A DNA stretch of 64,000 nt, from positions 1 to 64,000 of the forward strand of contig JAVTVY010025292.1 of NCBI GenBank assembly GCA_036873755.1, in the 5' to 3' direction. Origin of the DNA: Hanleya hanleyi. Lineage: Eukaryota; Mollusca; Polyplacophora; Lepidopleurida; Hanleyidae. A program made the position numbers and the translations under genes. Shown here in pieces: positions 10,932 through 19,266 of this stretch. Below the pieces are notes generated by a model. The model was given only the letters and a program-made list of their open reading frames with translations. It was not told the DNA's origin and made no database searches. The stretch's first letter is position 1. Each line of letters begins with the position of its first letter.

Positions 10932-11295
10932 CGGTAGGTGGCGTTGTTATAATTGGCGTTTGGGTAGCCGTTGTATTTGCTGGAGGTCTGTTACTGTTTA
11001 ACCAGGGGAGTTCTTCATCAGTTACATCCTCATCTTCTTCTTCCATTGCCACCCTCCTGATCTCTTCGTCTTGTTCTTGACTTCGCTGTCTCATCAACCT
11101 CGCATCTTCTTCCATTGCCTCCCTCCTGAGCCCTTCCAGTTGTTCTTCACTTCGCCGTATCATCATTTCGTCGGCAATAACCTGCTGAAAGCCTGTAATT
11201 ATTGTCACTCCATCGTTATGTTCTTCACTCGTAATCACCTCTCTGTGTTCTCTAGGATCTCTAGGATCGGTGAATAGCCTTCGTCTTGTACCCAT
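10555..11295 (-). CDS. RING-finger protein 1 (IAP-type RING, coiled coil, poly-Thr)
   Basis: 246 residues from an ATG at 11295. The first ~100 residues are charged with a heptad-like coiled coil (EEQLEGLRREAMEEDARL). Residues ~123-135 are a threonine run encoded by an ACA/GTT repeat. A second helical stretch follows (RLNEQINHMRQNMDQMDAV). The C-terminus is a RING: C181xxC184, C196GH198xxxC202xxC205, C230PVC233, and a short tail KQVAGVKRIYRS. The CGHxxxCxxC spacing and terminal placement match the RING of IAP proteins, so E3 ubiquitin ligase activity is likely. The coding repeat may vary in length. The gene is convergent with the CARD gene and ends in a histone-type stem-loop. Confidence 0.8.
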
Positions 11296-11340
11296 GAGTG
11301 TAGTTGTGAATAAATGGCAACATACTACGCGTTATTTATA

Positions 11341-11865
11341 GTCTAGGCGTTCTGTGGGTGGTGGTGGTGGTGGGTTTAAAATGGCGGCCTGTGGGAGGTG
11401 GTGGTGGTGGGTTTAAAATGGCGGCCTGTGGGAGGTGGTGGTGGTGGGTTTAAAATGGCGGCCTGTGGGAGTGGGTCCAAGATGGCGGTATCTGCTAAAA
11501 AATTTTGTGTTTTATTTTCCCAACTTTAAAACCGGTCTCATTTTTTGCAATAAATGTGAGTTCACTGCAGCATGTTTATCGAAAAGAAAAAGCTAGGAAA
11601 TTTTATCCTTGTGTATTGTGTCACAGGGGTCACTGTGGGTGGTGGTGGTGGTGGGTTTAAAATGGCGGCCTGTGGGAGGTGGTGGTGGTGGGTTTAAAAT
11701 GGCGGCCTGTGTGAGTGGGTCCAAGATGGCGGTATCTGCTAAAACTTTTTGTGTTTTATTCTCCCAACTTTAAAACCGGTCTCATTTTTTGCAATAAATG
11801 TGAGTTCACTGCAGCATGTTTATCGAAAAGAAAAAAACTAGGAAATTTTATCCTTGGGCTACGGT
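11341..11865. repeat. Internal copies of the TIR-type YY1 array, duplicated ~290 bp module
   Basis: Two modules (11341-11620 and 11632-11865) each contain 2-3 units of GGTGGTGGTGGTGGGTTTAAAATGGCGGCC, then TCCAAGATGGCGGTATCTGC, CAATAAATGTGAGTTCACTG and a TTTATCGAAAAG tail. The units are the same family as the TIR array but with AAAATGGCGGC. The position just upstream of RING gene 1 (minus strand) suggests a promoter/enhancer role. Confidence 0.65.
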
Positions 11866-11979
11866 AACACACCTCCATTTGACACCCATAGCTGTACTCA
11901 CATTTTGCCTGCACACTGTATAGTGCTGTGTTACCGTAGCCGGTGTGATACGATAAAATTTCCTAGTTTTCTTTCGATA
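11824..11979. repeat. Large inverted repeat (hairpin, ~50 bp arms)
   Basis: The left arm (11824-11870: GAAAAAAACTAGGAAATTTTATC and GGCTACGGTAACAC) is mirrored by the right arm (11927-11979: GTGTTACCGTAGCC and GATAAAATTTCCTAGTTTTC), with about 56 bp between. It lies in the divergent intergenic region between RING genes 1 and 2. Confidence 0.65.
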
Positions 11980-12354
11980 AACCAGCTACAATTTTCAGGG
12001 TGACATTATAAGGCTGTGAGGAACATACTTGACGTATTTTTACCCAGGAAAACCGATTTATTTCCAGTGTACCGGGTTTTCCACACTACCTAACCATAAC
12101 GTTACGGGTTTAAAAATCGATAAAATCATTAAAAATAGTGGCTTAGTCTACCGCTACCCTTCTAAATTTTTAAATGCTACACGATCAGTTGCCCCAGTTC
12201 AACTTGAAATAAAATTTATACGTGCACTCGCATTTATTGCAAAATCACACCGGTTTAAAATTGGAAAAGAAACGCAAAAATATTTCTCCAGCGTAAGTGA
12301 GCACAAAGATGTGATATAAAAATTACGCTATTACGCTCACGTCCGCGCGTTACA

Positions 12355-12362
12355 CTATAAAT
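12355..12362 (+). promoter_or_regulatory. TATA box for RING gene 2
   Basis: CTATAAAT lies 33 bp before the ATG and is followed by an initiator-like GATTCATTCACA. Similar TATA + TCATTCAC pairs precede the PC4-like genes at 16119 and 16904. Confidence 0.65.
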
Positions 12363-12394
12363 AGCGCGCAGTATTTACTGATTCATTCACAATT

Positions 12395-13426
12395 ATGCCA
12401 GTCTGTATTAGACGTGGAGAAGCTTTCCATTTTACCAGTGCAAATTCACCAGCTTATTACACCGTATTTGACCAGCCTGAGTCCACAGTCATGGAGTCAT
12501 CCCTGGCTGAAATCATGGATATTGACAACCTGTTACCAGACTTGATGACAAATGATGATGATGAACTACAACTGCTCGGCAACATCGATATGGTACATGA
12601 CGAGCCATGGATCGATGCTATTATACAAGATCTATTTAAACATGAAGAACAACCACAGGGCGACCATAATCAAGACCCCCCAGGAGCCACACCGGATCTT
12701 AGTGACCCCCCAGGAGCCACACCGGATCTTAGTCACCCCCCAGGAGCGACACCGGATCTTACCACAGTCGAATACCAACGTTTTGACGAAATGGACCGAG
12801 TGCTAGAAGATATCTTGAAACAACAACAAAGCCTCCAAGCTGAAGGAGAAGAAGGAGAAGAAGGAGAAGAAGAAGGAGAAGGAGAAGAAGGAGAAGAAAC
12901 AGAAGGAGAAGGAGAAGAAGAAGAAGAAGAAGGAGAAGAAGGAGAAGGAGAAGAGGGACAAGCAAAAGAGGAGAAGAGGAAAGACTCAAGAAAAGACAGA
13001 AAAAGACAGTACCCGAAAAAGAAAGACTCAAGAAAAAACAGAAAAGACTCAAGAAAAAACAGAAAAGACTCAAGAAAAAACAGAAAAGACGCAAGAAAAA
13101 AGAGAATAAGAGAGAACACAAGAAAAATAAGCAAAAAAGAAAACGAAGACGTCATCCACTACGCTACCGCAATAGAAAGAACACTGGCATCCAACACAGA
13201 ATGCCAAGCAGCACCCTATTTACGCTGCGTGGAATGCTGTAATCACTTCGCCAAATACGCCATTTTCCCCTGTGGGCATCAAGCCTTGTGTATAGCCTGT
13301 ATACACCGACATGCCCGATTACCAGAGTGTCCGGACGATTACAACCCCCTAGTGTGTGAATTCATAGCCTTGATATGCCCGGTGTGTACTGTGAGAAGAC
13401 AACGCCACCTGTCCCCAACGATGTAA
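12395..13426 (+). CDS. RING-finger protein 2 (acidic/basic low-complexity, IAP-type RING)
   Basis: 343 residues from ATG 12395. Residues 1-36 share a leader with the CARD protein (GE-F-FTS-NSP-YYTV-QPE-TVM), conserved at DNA level as well. Three copies of a PPGATPDL repeat follow (~93-123), then a Glu/Gly-rich acidic run, then a basic run of KDSRKNR repeats. The C-terminal RING reads CVEC, CGHQALCIAC and CPVC, the same CGHxxxCxxC spacing as RING protein 1. The acidic and basic tracts are encoded by purine-only DNA (12840-13130), prone to slippage. A ubiquitin ligase role is inferred from the RING; the target is unknown. The gene ends in a histone-type stem-loop 18 bases after the stop. Confidence 0.8.
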   Translation: MPVCIRRGEAFHFTSANSPAYYTVFDQPESTVMESSLAEIMDIDNLLPDLMTNDDDELQLLGNIDMVHDEPWIDAIIQDLFKHEEQPQGDHNQDPPGATPDLSDPPGATPDLSHPPGATPDLTTVEYQRFDEMDRVLEDILKQQQSLQAEGEEGEEGEEEGEGEEGEETEGEGEEEEEEGEEGEGEEGQAKEEKRKDSRKDRKRQYPKKKDSRKNRKDSRKNRKDSRKNRKDARKKRIRENTRKISKKENEDVIHYATAIERTLASNTECQAAPYLRCVECCNHFAKYAIFPCGHQALCIACIHRHARLPECPDDYNPLVCEFIALICPVCTVRRQRHLSPTM

Positions 13427-13444
13427 TCGCTTACATCTTCCAAA

Positions 13445-13485
13445 GGCCCTTTTTAGGGCCACCCCATCTTTCCGAAAGGGGAAAC
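13445..13485 (+). terminator. Histone-type 3' stem-loop with U7-like element (RING gene 2)
   Basis: TTCCAAA, then GGCCCTTTTTAGGGCC (13445..13460), then ACCCCA, then CCGAAAGGGGAAAC. This is the canonical order in animal histone genes: CCAAA, stem-loop, ACCCA cleavage region, purine-rich HDE. All 16 stem-loop positions fit the consensus. The site begins 18 bases after the stop codon. Confidence 0.85.
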
Positions 13486-13559
13486 TTGTAAACTCAAAAG
13501 CACAAAATAAAAAAAAATAACACCAACTCCCGCACACATACCTAGGTAACAATAGGTAA

Positions 13560-14110
13560 ATAACACATCAATTTCCAGGTTAAAAGTCCATTCCACTCTT
13601 TATAATATTACCCCAATGCATTCTGGGTCACGACAGAATGCCTTCATTTTACGCCAAATTCACCTAGTCTAAATTTTGCCATGTTAAAATGTAAAAAAAC
13701 CCTAGTCCGTAGCCGTACACGTTATAGGTGCGCACCTCTCTCTATCCGTACCCGTATCAGTGTTTTTGTTTATGTTGGGAGTTACTTCCCCTTGATCACT
13801 GTACGTTTACTTTGATCGTAATAAAATTCGTATCGTATCGTATCGTAATGGGAGTTACTTCCCCTTGATCACTGTACGTTTACTTTGATCGTAATAAAAT
13901 TCGTATCGTATCGTATCGTATCGTATCGTATCGTATCGTACCCGTACCCGTTCTAGTTTTTTTATATTCCACCCGCCCCCTTGTCCGTGAAAGTCCGTGA
14001 TGATTCGGGCTGTAATGTTATCTGCAATCATGCCGCTCATTTTGCACCAAATTTTTGCATGGGTTAGCCCTAAAAACACTGAGAAAAAAACCCCTGTGTG
14101 TTTGGAAGTA
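13560..14110. repeat. Intergenic repeats: TCGTA tandem and arms of a long-range inverted repeat
   Basis: A ~75 bp segment (GGGAGTTACTTCCCCTTGATC... to a TCGTA pentamer run) is directly repeated at 13774-13848 and 13849-13940. The stretches 13690-13760 and 13965-14025 recur in reverse complement at about 15985-16035 and 15775-15835, so the minus-strand gene is enclosed by inverted repeats. No gene is seen. Confidence 0.6.
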
Positions 14111-14117
14111 AGGGGTT

Positions 14118-14133
14118 GGCCCTGAAAAGGGCC
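14118..14133 (-). terminator. Additional histone-type stem-loop
   Basis: The minus strand reads GGCCCTTTTCAGGGCC preceded by TAAC, but there is no clear GAAAGAG downstream. It is about 130 bp beyond the stem-loop at 14262 and may be a duplicate. Confidence 0.5.
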
Positions 14134-14231
14134 GTTAATGGGGCAGGGATTGTTTTTTGGTGTTGCAGTTTGGTAATACTATAGAATAAAGAGGGCATGA
14201 TGTAGGACCTGTGATTTGAATTTGTGCCAAG

Positions 14232-14277
14232 TTAGAAGTTCTCTTTCGACAACAATGGGTTGGCCCTGAAAAGGGCC
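14232..14277 (-). terminator. Histone-type 3' stem-loop with U7-like element (minus-strand gene)
   Basis: The minus strand reads CCAAC, GGCCCTTTTCAGGGCC (14262..14277), AACCCA, then GTCGAAAGAGAACTTC. It lies 49 bases past the stop codon at 14327 of the second frame of the broken gene, normal spacing for a histone-type 3' end. That supports 14327 as the true gene end. Confidence 0.75.
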
Positions 14278-14326
14278 GTTGGAGTCAATTTGTTGACCCT
14301 GTTTTCTTCAGGGGGAGTTTTCCTGT

Positions 14327-14979
14327 CTACTCCATCTCACTGACTGAAAAATATCGGTGTGGTTCCAGGGTATACCGGTGTTGATGTTGGCCGTCTTCGA
14401 TGTCAGGAGATATGGCAAGGTCTTCCAGGAAGCGTGCGGGTGGTATGGCTGCTAATGGTACATATTCCGGCTCCACTTGGGCTGTTGTTGTTGTTGTTGT
14501 TGTTGTTGTTGGTGTTGTCGTGGTGGAGGGGGAGGGTGCATCTCGTCCATGGTATTTTGCAGGTGCACCAGCCACGCCTCGTCCCCCACTGTTCTAGCCG
14601 TTCTGATGAGGGTGGTGAGATTCAGTGCTGCTGCACGGTTGACGTTGTTGTTGTCGCCGCTTTCAATGTATCTGCACCAGCCTTGAATTTCTGCGGCCCA
14701 GAAATCTTTGATCGCTTTTATGAGGCTGTTCTTTTGTCTCCGGTCGATCTCCCTGCGTGCCATCGCCATTCTCCCCGAAGCCTTGGTGGTAGACATCTTT
14801 GCCACTCGCACTCTGCTGTTCATCATCTTCTTTCTGGAATATAGCTCTACGTCTTGTGAGGTCGGTGAAAAGTTTTGGAATGCCCCGCACCATGCTCCCG
14901 CTGGCTTTATACTCACATACAGGTCATTTTCATTGGCTGTTATTTTTAGGGCTAGCAGATTGGCTCTTTTTATAGCCAT
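14327..14979 (-). pseudogene. Unknown early protein, split over two or three frames
   Basis: Three overlapping minus-strand frames look coding in turn. The first is 14893-14663, beginning MVRGIPKLFTD, with LFTD also near the start of RING protein 1. The second is 14979-14452, with a helical core KNSLIKAIKDFWAAEIQGW and a poly-Gln end. The third is 14575-14327, reading poly-Thr then PEYVPLAAIPPARFLEDLA. The same GTT/CAA repeat is read as Gln in one frame and Thr in the other. The last frame ends just before a histone-type stem-loop. I infer one gene broken by indels, one probably at the triplet repeat; splicing or programmed frameshifting is an alternative. I do not recognise a domain. Confidence 0.5.
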
Positions 14980-14999
14980 TTCATTGGCTCTTTTATAGA

Positions 15000-15790
15000 C
15001 ATCTCATTGGCCAATAGTGGGCTCCCCACCCTTCCTAGGTTACGCCAGAATCCCGTCATTTTGCACGAAATTCGTCTAGTGGAAAATTTCCATGTTAAAT
15101 GATTGCGTGTATTAATAACATGAGAGTCGATGTACACGTGGCTGATGGATGTCTATGCCCACGTGCGACCACCCTTCCTGGGTTAATTCTCAATCCACAT
15201 ATTTTGCACCAAATTTGTCAATGTTAAATGATTGCGTGTATTGAGATAACATTGGGGGTTGGCCCTGAAAAGGGCCAACACCACTGGCGCCATTCCTGGG
15301 TGACGTCACAATCTCTTCATTTTACACGAAAATTCGCACTAGCAAATTCCTATGTTAAATGATTGCGGCTATTTATAAACATGAGAATGGATGCTCATGG
15401 GTGTCTACACCGAGGTCCGCGCGACCACCCTTCCTGGGTTAATTTACAATCCACTGATTTTGCACCAAATTCACAATTCCTACGTTAAATGATTGCGTGT
15501 ATTGAGATAACATTGGGGGTTGGCCCTGAAAAGGGCCAACACCACTGGCGCCAGTGATGCATTCTGGGTGTCGTCAGAATCCCTTCATTTTACACGAAAT
15601 TCACCTAGTGCAAATTCCTATGTTAAATGATTGCGGCTATTTATAAACATGAGAATGGATGCTGATTGTTGGCCTACAAGGTGTCTACACCCAGGTCCGC
15701 GCGACCACCCTTCCTGGGTTAATTTACAATCCGCCTATTTTGCACCAAATTCACAATTCCCAGGTTAAATGATTGCAGATAACATTACAG
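15000..15790. repeat. ~260 bp tandem repeats carrying histone-type stem-loops
   Basis: About three units share the phrases ACCACCCTTCCTGGGTTAAT, TTTTGCACCAAATT, GTTAAATGATTGCG and ATAACATTGGGGGTT. Two of them contain the palindrome TTGGCCCTGAAAAGGGCCAA (stem-loops at 15261..15276 and 15522..15537), readable as a histone-type stem-loop on the minus strand. No GAAAGAG-type element and no frame are associated, so these look like duplicated regulatory DNA. Confidence 0.65.
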
Positions 15791-16118
15791 CCCGAATCAT
15801 CACGGACTTTCACGAAGGAGGAGGGTGGAATAAAAACTATAACGGTGACGGGGTACGGATAGAGAGAGGTGCGAAAAAAAACCTATAACGTGTACGGCTA
15901 CGGTTTTTTACTCACGAGTCATTACGGACTTTCACGAAGGGTGAGGGTGGAATAAAAACTAGAACGGTTACGGGTATGGATAGAGAGAGGTGCGCACCTA
16001 TAACGTGTACGGTTACGGACTAGGGGTTTTTTTACGGACGAGTCATCACGGACTTTCACGAAGGAGCAAGAATCGATATATACACATTTGCCTGGTCGGT
16101 GTTTTGTCATTCACCACT

Positions 16119-16814
16119 ATGGCAGCGCACGGAGCGGAGCTTGCCTTCTTCCAACTCACGCCTGACGTCATCCTCATCGTCTATGACCATGAACTGCAGC
16201 TCATCGAAGAACATCCCCGAGAGGTGAAGCTATGTTTAAGCCTAGCAGGATGGACTCTATTGACACGGTTGTTACAGGGAAAAGAGCCCGAAGTCGATTT
16301 CATGCACGTGGGAGTCGGTGTCTACCTACGAAGTGGTAGAGATGATTCTTTTTTTCCCCGGTTAGAACAGTGTGGTGGTGCCTCTATCCTACTCCGGCCG
16401 GCATTATGGCAGGCGCTGAAAGCTATTATCACCGACGTCCACGACGTACTCCACCCCCAGGCGCGCTCTGTAGCTACCCGCACTCTTACAGCGGACTGCA
16501 CCCTATTGTTGTACCCCCAACGCGTGGAGCTCATCGATGACGATAGTAGGTGTTGGTGTACGTCTGAACCAGCGCGTGTCTCTTTATCCCCGGAAGGCTG
16601 GATTACCTTGAAACGCGTGTTATGCGGTAACCTCGACGGTGATAGCATTCACCTGTGTGACGACGTCTACATTTTCTGCGGTCCCTATTTTGCTCGATTC
16701 CTCTGTCTCAAGCGAGGTGGTTTTACTCTGGACCCCGATCTATGGACGGCTTTGCAACAAGTAGTCACCATGGTCGATGAAGTACTCTCTCTACAGGATC
16801 CCCTCACAGAATAG
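16119..16814 (+). CDS. PC4-like repeat protein A
   Basis: 231 residues from ATG 16119. The frame extends upstream but through repeat DNA; the TATA-like GATATATA and TCATTCACC initiator just before 16119 support this start. The protein consists of four related units: an odd unit ending GW-L-R-LL-G, and an even unit of form HxxDDVYIFCGPYFARFLCL then FTLDPDLWTALQQVVTMVDEVL. The even unit resembles the PC4/p15 transcription coactivator fold (beta strands, then W-x-x-L helix ending ID-E-L). The same units occur in the CARD protein and in the next gene. By analogy it may bind ssDNA or assist transcription or replication; this is inference without a profile search. Confidence 0.65.
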   Translation: MAAHGAELAFFQLTPDVILIVYDHELQLIEEHPREVKLCLSLAGWTLLTRLLQGKEPEVDFMHVGVGVYLRSGRDDSFFPRLEQCGGASILLRPALWQALKAIITDVHDVLHPQARSVATRTLTADCTLLLYPQRVELIDDDSRCWCTSEPARVSLSPEGWITLKRVLCGNLDGDSIHLCDDVYIFCGPYFARFLCLKRGGFTLDPDLWTALQQVVTMVDEVLSLQDPLTE

Positions 16815-16842
16815 TACGACTCATGTCCGTGCCCACCTGACA

Positions 16843-16850
16843 CTATAAAT
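16843..16850 (+). promoter_or_regulatory. TATA box for PC4-like gene B
   Basis: CTATAAAT is followed 23 bp later by a GTGTGTCATTCACC initiator and by the ATG at 16904. Confidence 0.65.
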
Positions 16851-16903
16851 ACCAGGGGTGAGACAGAGTGTGTGTCATTCACCGTTCGACATTTGGAGCA
16901 AGC

Positions 16904-17455
16904 ATGTCACCCGACCTACGAGCCATCCTGCCCCTTACACCCCAGGTGGGGTTACACGTCTATGAAGATAAAGTCACCCTGGTGGAAGACCGTGGAGCTA
17001 TTTGCTGGGCGCCCGCTGAGACCGTATCGAATACGGTGACGCTCCCTCGTGACGGCTGGACCAAATTTAAACGCGTGTTGAGCGATGAGCTCGACGGACA
17101 CCTCATCCACATAGACAATGCCATCTACGTATACTGTACCACCTTCTTCCTACGCCTGGGCCGCTACCAAGACCGTACGCGAGGCTTCATCCTAGTCCCC
17201 GATCTGTGGTCAGCCTTGGAGAAAGTAGTGCCTATTGTGGACCAGCTGTTTACACAGGACGAGCGATCATCAGACCAGTTGGCGTGGGCTCGTGCTATGG
17301 AGGACGCGCTGGCTGAACCCCATGAACAACTACATGAACCCGATACAGCCGGGGAACAGAAAAGTACTATATCTATAGGGTGCACAGAGGCTAGAGTGTC
17401 AGTGTCACCTGATGAAGCGAGCACACCGGACGGGGACCCAGGGGCACCCCGATGA
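16904..17455 (+). CDS. PC4-like repeat protein B
   Basis: 183 residues from ATG 16904 (the open frame upstream begins only at a GTG). One odd/even PC4-like pair: GWTKFKRVLSDELDGHLIHI, then IYVYCTTFFLRLGRY, then FILVPDLWSALEKVVPIVDQL. A polar C-terminal tail of ~70 residues follows. It is clearly paralogous to protein A. The stop overlaps the integrase start as ATGA (17452..17455), suggesting translation coupling on one mRNA. Confidence 0.7.
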   Translation: MSPDLRAILPLTPQVGLHVYEDKVTLVEDRGAICWAPAETVSNTVTLPRDGWTKFKRVLSDELDGHLIHIDNAIYVYCTTFFLRLGRYQDRTRGFILVPDLWSALEKVVPIVDQLFTQDERSSDQLAWARAMEDALAEPHEQLHEPDTAGEQKSTISIGCTEARVSVSPDEASTPDGDPGAPR

Positions 17456-18582
17456 GGGGTAAGAAGACCGTGATGAGGGGGTCCCGAAAGGGGAAAAAGG
17501 GGTCAGTATCTACAGTGAACAAGGTGTTAACCGATTTGTATTACAACCCTACCAGTCCAGCCGCGTATAGCGCTGTGGGAGCGCTCGCTCGAGCTGCCCA
17601 TTCCCAAGGCATCAGTCGAACTGAAGTTCGAGACTGGTTAAAAACCCAAGACACTTATAGTTTACATCGAGCAGCCCGACGACATTTTCGCCGTAACCGA
17701 GTCATCGTAGGAGGCATAGACGCACAATGGCAGGCTGATTTAGTGGATATGAGTCGATTTGCACCTCACAATGATGGACATCGGTACATGTTGACCTGTA
17801 TCGATATTTTATCCAAGTATGCATGGGTACTACCCATTCGCACCAAAACAGGAGAGAATCTAGTACGGGCGTTCCAGCAGATTTTCAAGACGGGGCGCAA
17901 ACCCCTCTATATGCAAACGGATGAAGGCACAGAATTTCTCAACCGACCCTTTCAAGCCTTTTTTAAGAAACAGAAGGTATTTTTCTTCCATACGTACAAC
18001 GAGACCAAAGCCTCTGTGGTGGAACGATTCAATCGGACCTTCAAAGGACGAATGTGCAAGTATTTTACTGCCCAAAACACCCGACGGTACATCGATGTAC
18101 TACCTCAACTGGTTCAAGGGTACAATCGAGCCTATCATCGCAGTATCCAGCGAGCTCCCCTCGATGTGACAGAACGCAACGAACATCAAGTGCGTGGTAC
18201 GCTGTACTCACCCAGTCCACCATCACCACTCACGTCACCCCGTTACAAACGCGGAGATGTGGTACGGATCAGTAAAGTGAAAGGACAATTTGAGAAAAGT
18301 TACTTGCCCAACTGGAGTGACGAGCACTTTGTCATCGTTCGCCATAAACGTCGACAGCCACACGTCTATCAACTGGAAGATCTACAAGGAGAAACACTGC
18401 AAGGCACGTTTTACGAGGCAGAATTACAACCCATAGTGAAAACACCGAAAGACTACTACACGGCGGAAAAGATTTTGAAAACGGAACGTCGACGTGGCAT
18501 CCCCTATCATTTCGTCAAATGGCAAGGTTGGCCCCGTTCGTTTAATTCCTGGGTGTCAGGCCGTGACATGAAACGCCTATAA
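17452..18582 (+). CDS. INT: Maverick integrase (rve family) with C-terminal chromodomain
   Basis: 376 residues. The retroviral-type catalytic triad is D96 (WQADLVDM), D157 (QTDEGTEF) and E191 (ASVVERFN), with 33 residues between the last two, as expected of the D,D-35-E class. A basic N-terminus and an SH3-like region (RYKRGDVVRISKV) are present. Residues ~335-373 are a chromodomain (EKILKTERRRGIPYHFVKWQGW). It would insert the linear element into host DNA, producing the 6-bp duplication seen at both ends. Its 5' end overlaps the preceding gene by four bases. Its stop codon overlaps a TATA box (CTATAAAT) for the next gene. Element 2 keeps only the chromodomain end of this gene. Confidence 0.93.
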   Translation: MRGKKTVMRGSRKGKKGSVSTVNKVLTDLYYNPTSPAAYSAVGALARAAHSQGISRTEVRDWLKTQDTYSLHRAARRHFRRNRVIVGGIDAQWQADLVDMSRFAPHNDGHRYMLTCIDILSKYAWVLPIRTKTGENLVRAFQQIFKTGRKPLYMQTDEGTEFLNRPFQAFFKKQKVFFFHTYNETKASVVERFNRTFKGRMCKYFTAQNTRRYIDVLPQLVQGYNRAYHRSIQRAPLDVTERNEHQVRGTLYSPSPPSPLTSPRYKRGDVVRISKVKGQFEKSYLPNWSDEHFVIVRHKRRQPHVYQLEDLQGETLQGTFYEAELQPIVKTPKDYYTAEKILKTERRRGIPYHFVKWQGWPRSFNSWVSGRDMKRL

Positions 18583-18626
18583 ATTCTAACCCCTATCACC
18601 GCCATCCTTCAGTGTAGGGTTGTACC

Positions 18627-19254
18627 ATGGATAGTGCACATCTACCCTTACTGTTACGGACTCGAAAAGCACAAGTCGGTACTGTAGTGTGTCTAGTAGT
18701 GCTTCTGGGTACCTTATTTGGAGGCGTGTTCTACGATTTGGCGTACGTGATATCCTGTTTCAACACCCTTCGTCCAACAATTCCACCTCAATCATCCACT
18801 TCCACCACCACCACTACGACGCTGCCTACGCCATCCAAGACGTCAAGGTACCGCCACGTATCAACCCAGACACCTACGCCTACCACGCGGTCTACTCCAT
18901 CCACCACGTCACCTGACCGCCACATCCATCCACCCACGCCTACGACGTCCCGTACTACTACTACTACTACGACGCCCGTACTACTACTACTACTACTACG
19001 AAGCTCCGTACTACTACGACTCCACGTGATCACCCGTCACCTCCGTCTACCCTGAGAAGCGACGACCCTTCCAGCCCATCACCACAACCTAGTACACCCA
19101 CCACCACCACCACTACGACTCCTACGACGCTAAAACCATTTAGAGTGGACGAATCACGTTTACCACGGCAACGGTACCCGGTCGACTACGATCCCCGGTG
19201 GGATCCACGACAACGGTGGTGGGCCTCTGAACGCCCAGCGCAAATCACCAAATA
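18627..19254 (+). pseudogene. Single-pass membrane protein with mucin-like Ser/Thr/Pro ectodomain, frame break
   Basis: It starts at ATG 18627 with a short N-terminus (SAHLPLLLRTRKAQ) and a transmembrane segment at ~17-42 (VGTVVCLVVLLGTLFGGVFY), then a Thr/Pro/Ser-rich stretch. The element 2 homologue shares TRKAQVG and GGVFYD. The annotated frame runs into Leu codons near 18976 and stops at 19055. A neighbouring frame stays open with Thr/Pro codons and a conserved LPRQR motif to a TAA at 19252-19254, abutting AATAAA. I infer one indel in the ACT/ACG repeat. A role as virion or membrane surface protein is inference. Confidence 0.6.
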
Positions 19255-19266
19255 AAAAAAAAAAAT

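Noticed and set aside
10816..11001. Cysteine-rich plus-strand frame across the GTT repeat
   Set aside because: It is the antisense shadow of the poly-Thr tract in RING protein 1.
12029..12319. 96-codon plus-strand frame
   Set aside because: AT-rich, no recognisable motif, overlaps the intergenic region before the TATA box of RING gene 2; probably chance.
12733..13155. Ser/Leu/Phe-rich minus-strand frames
   Set aside because: They are antisense readings of the purine-only acidic/basic repeats of RING protein 2.
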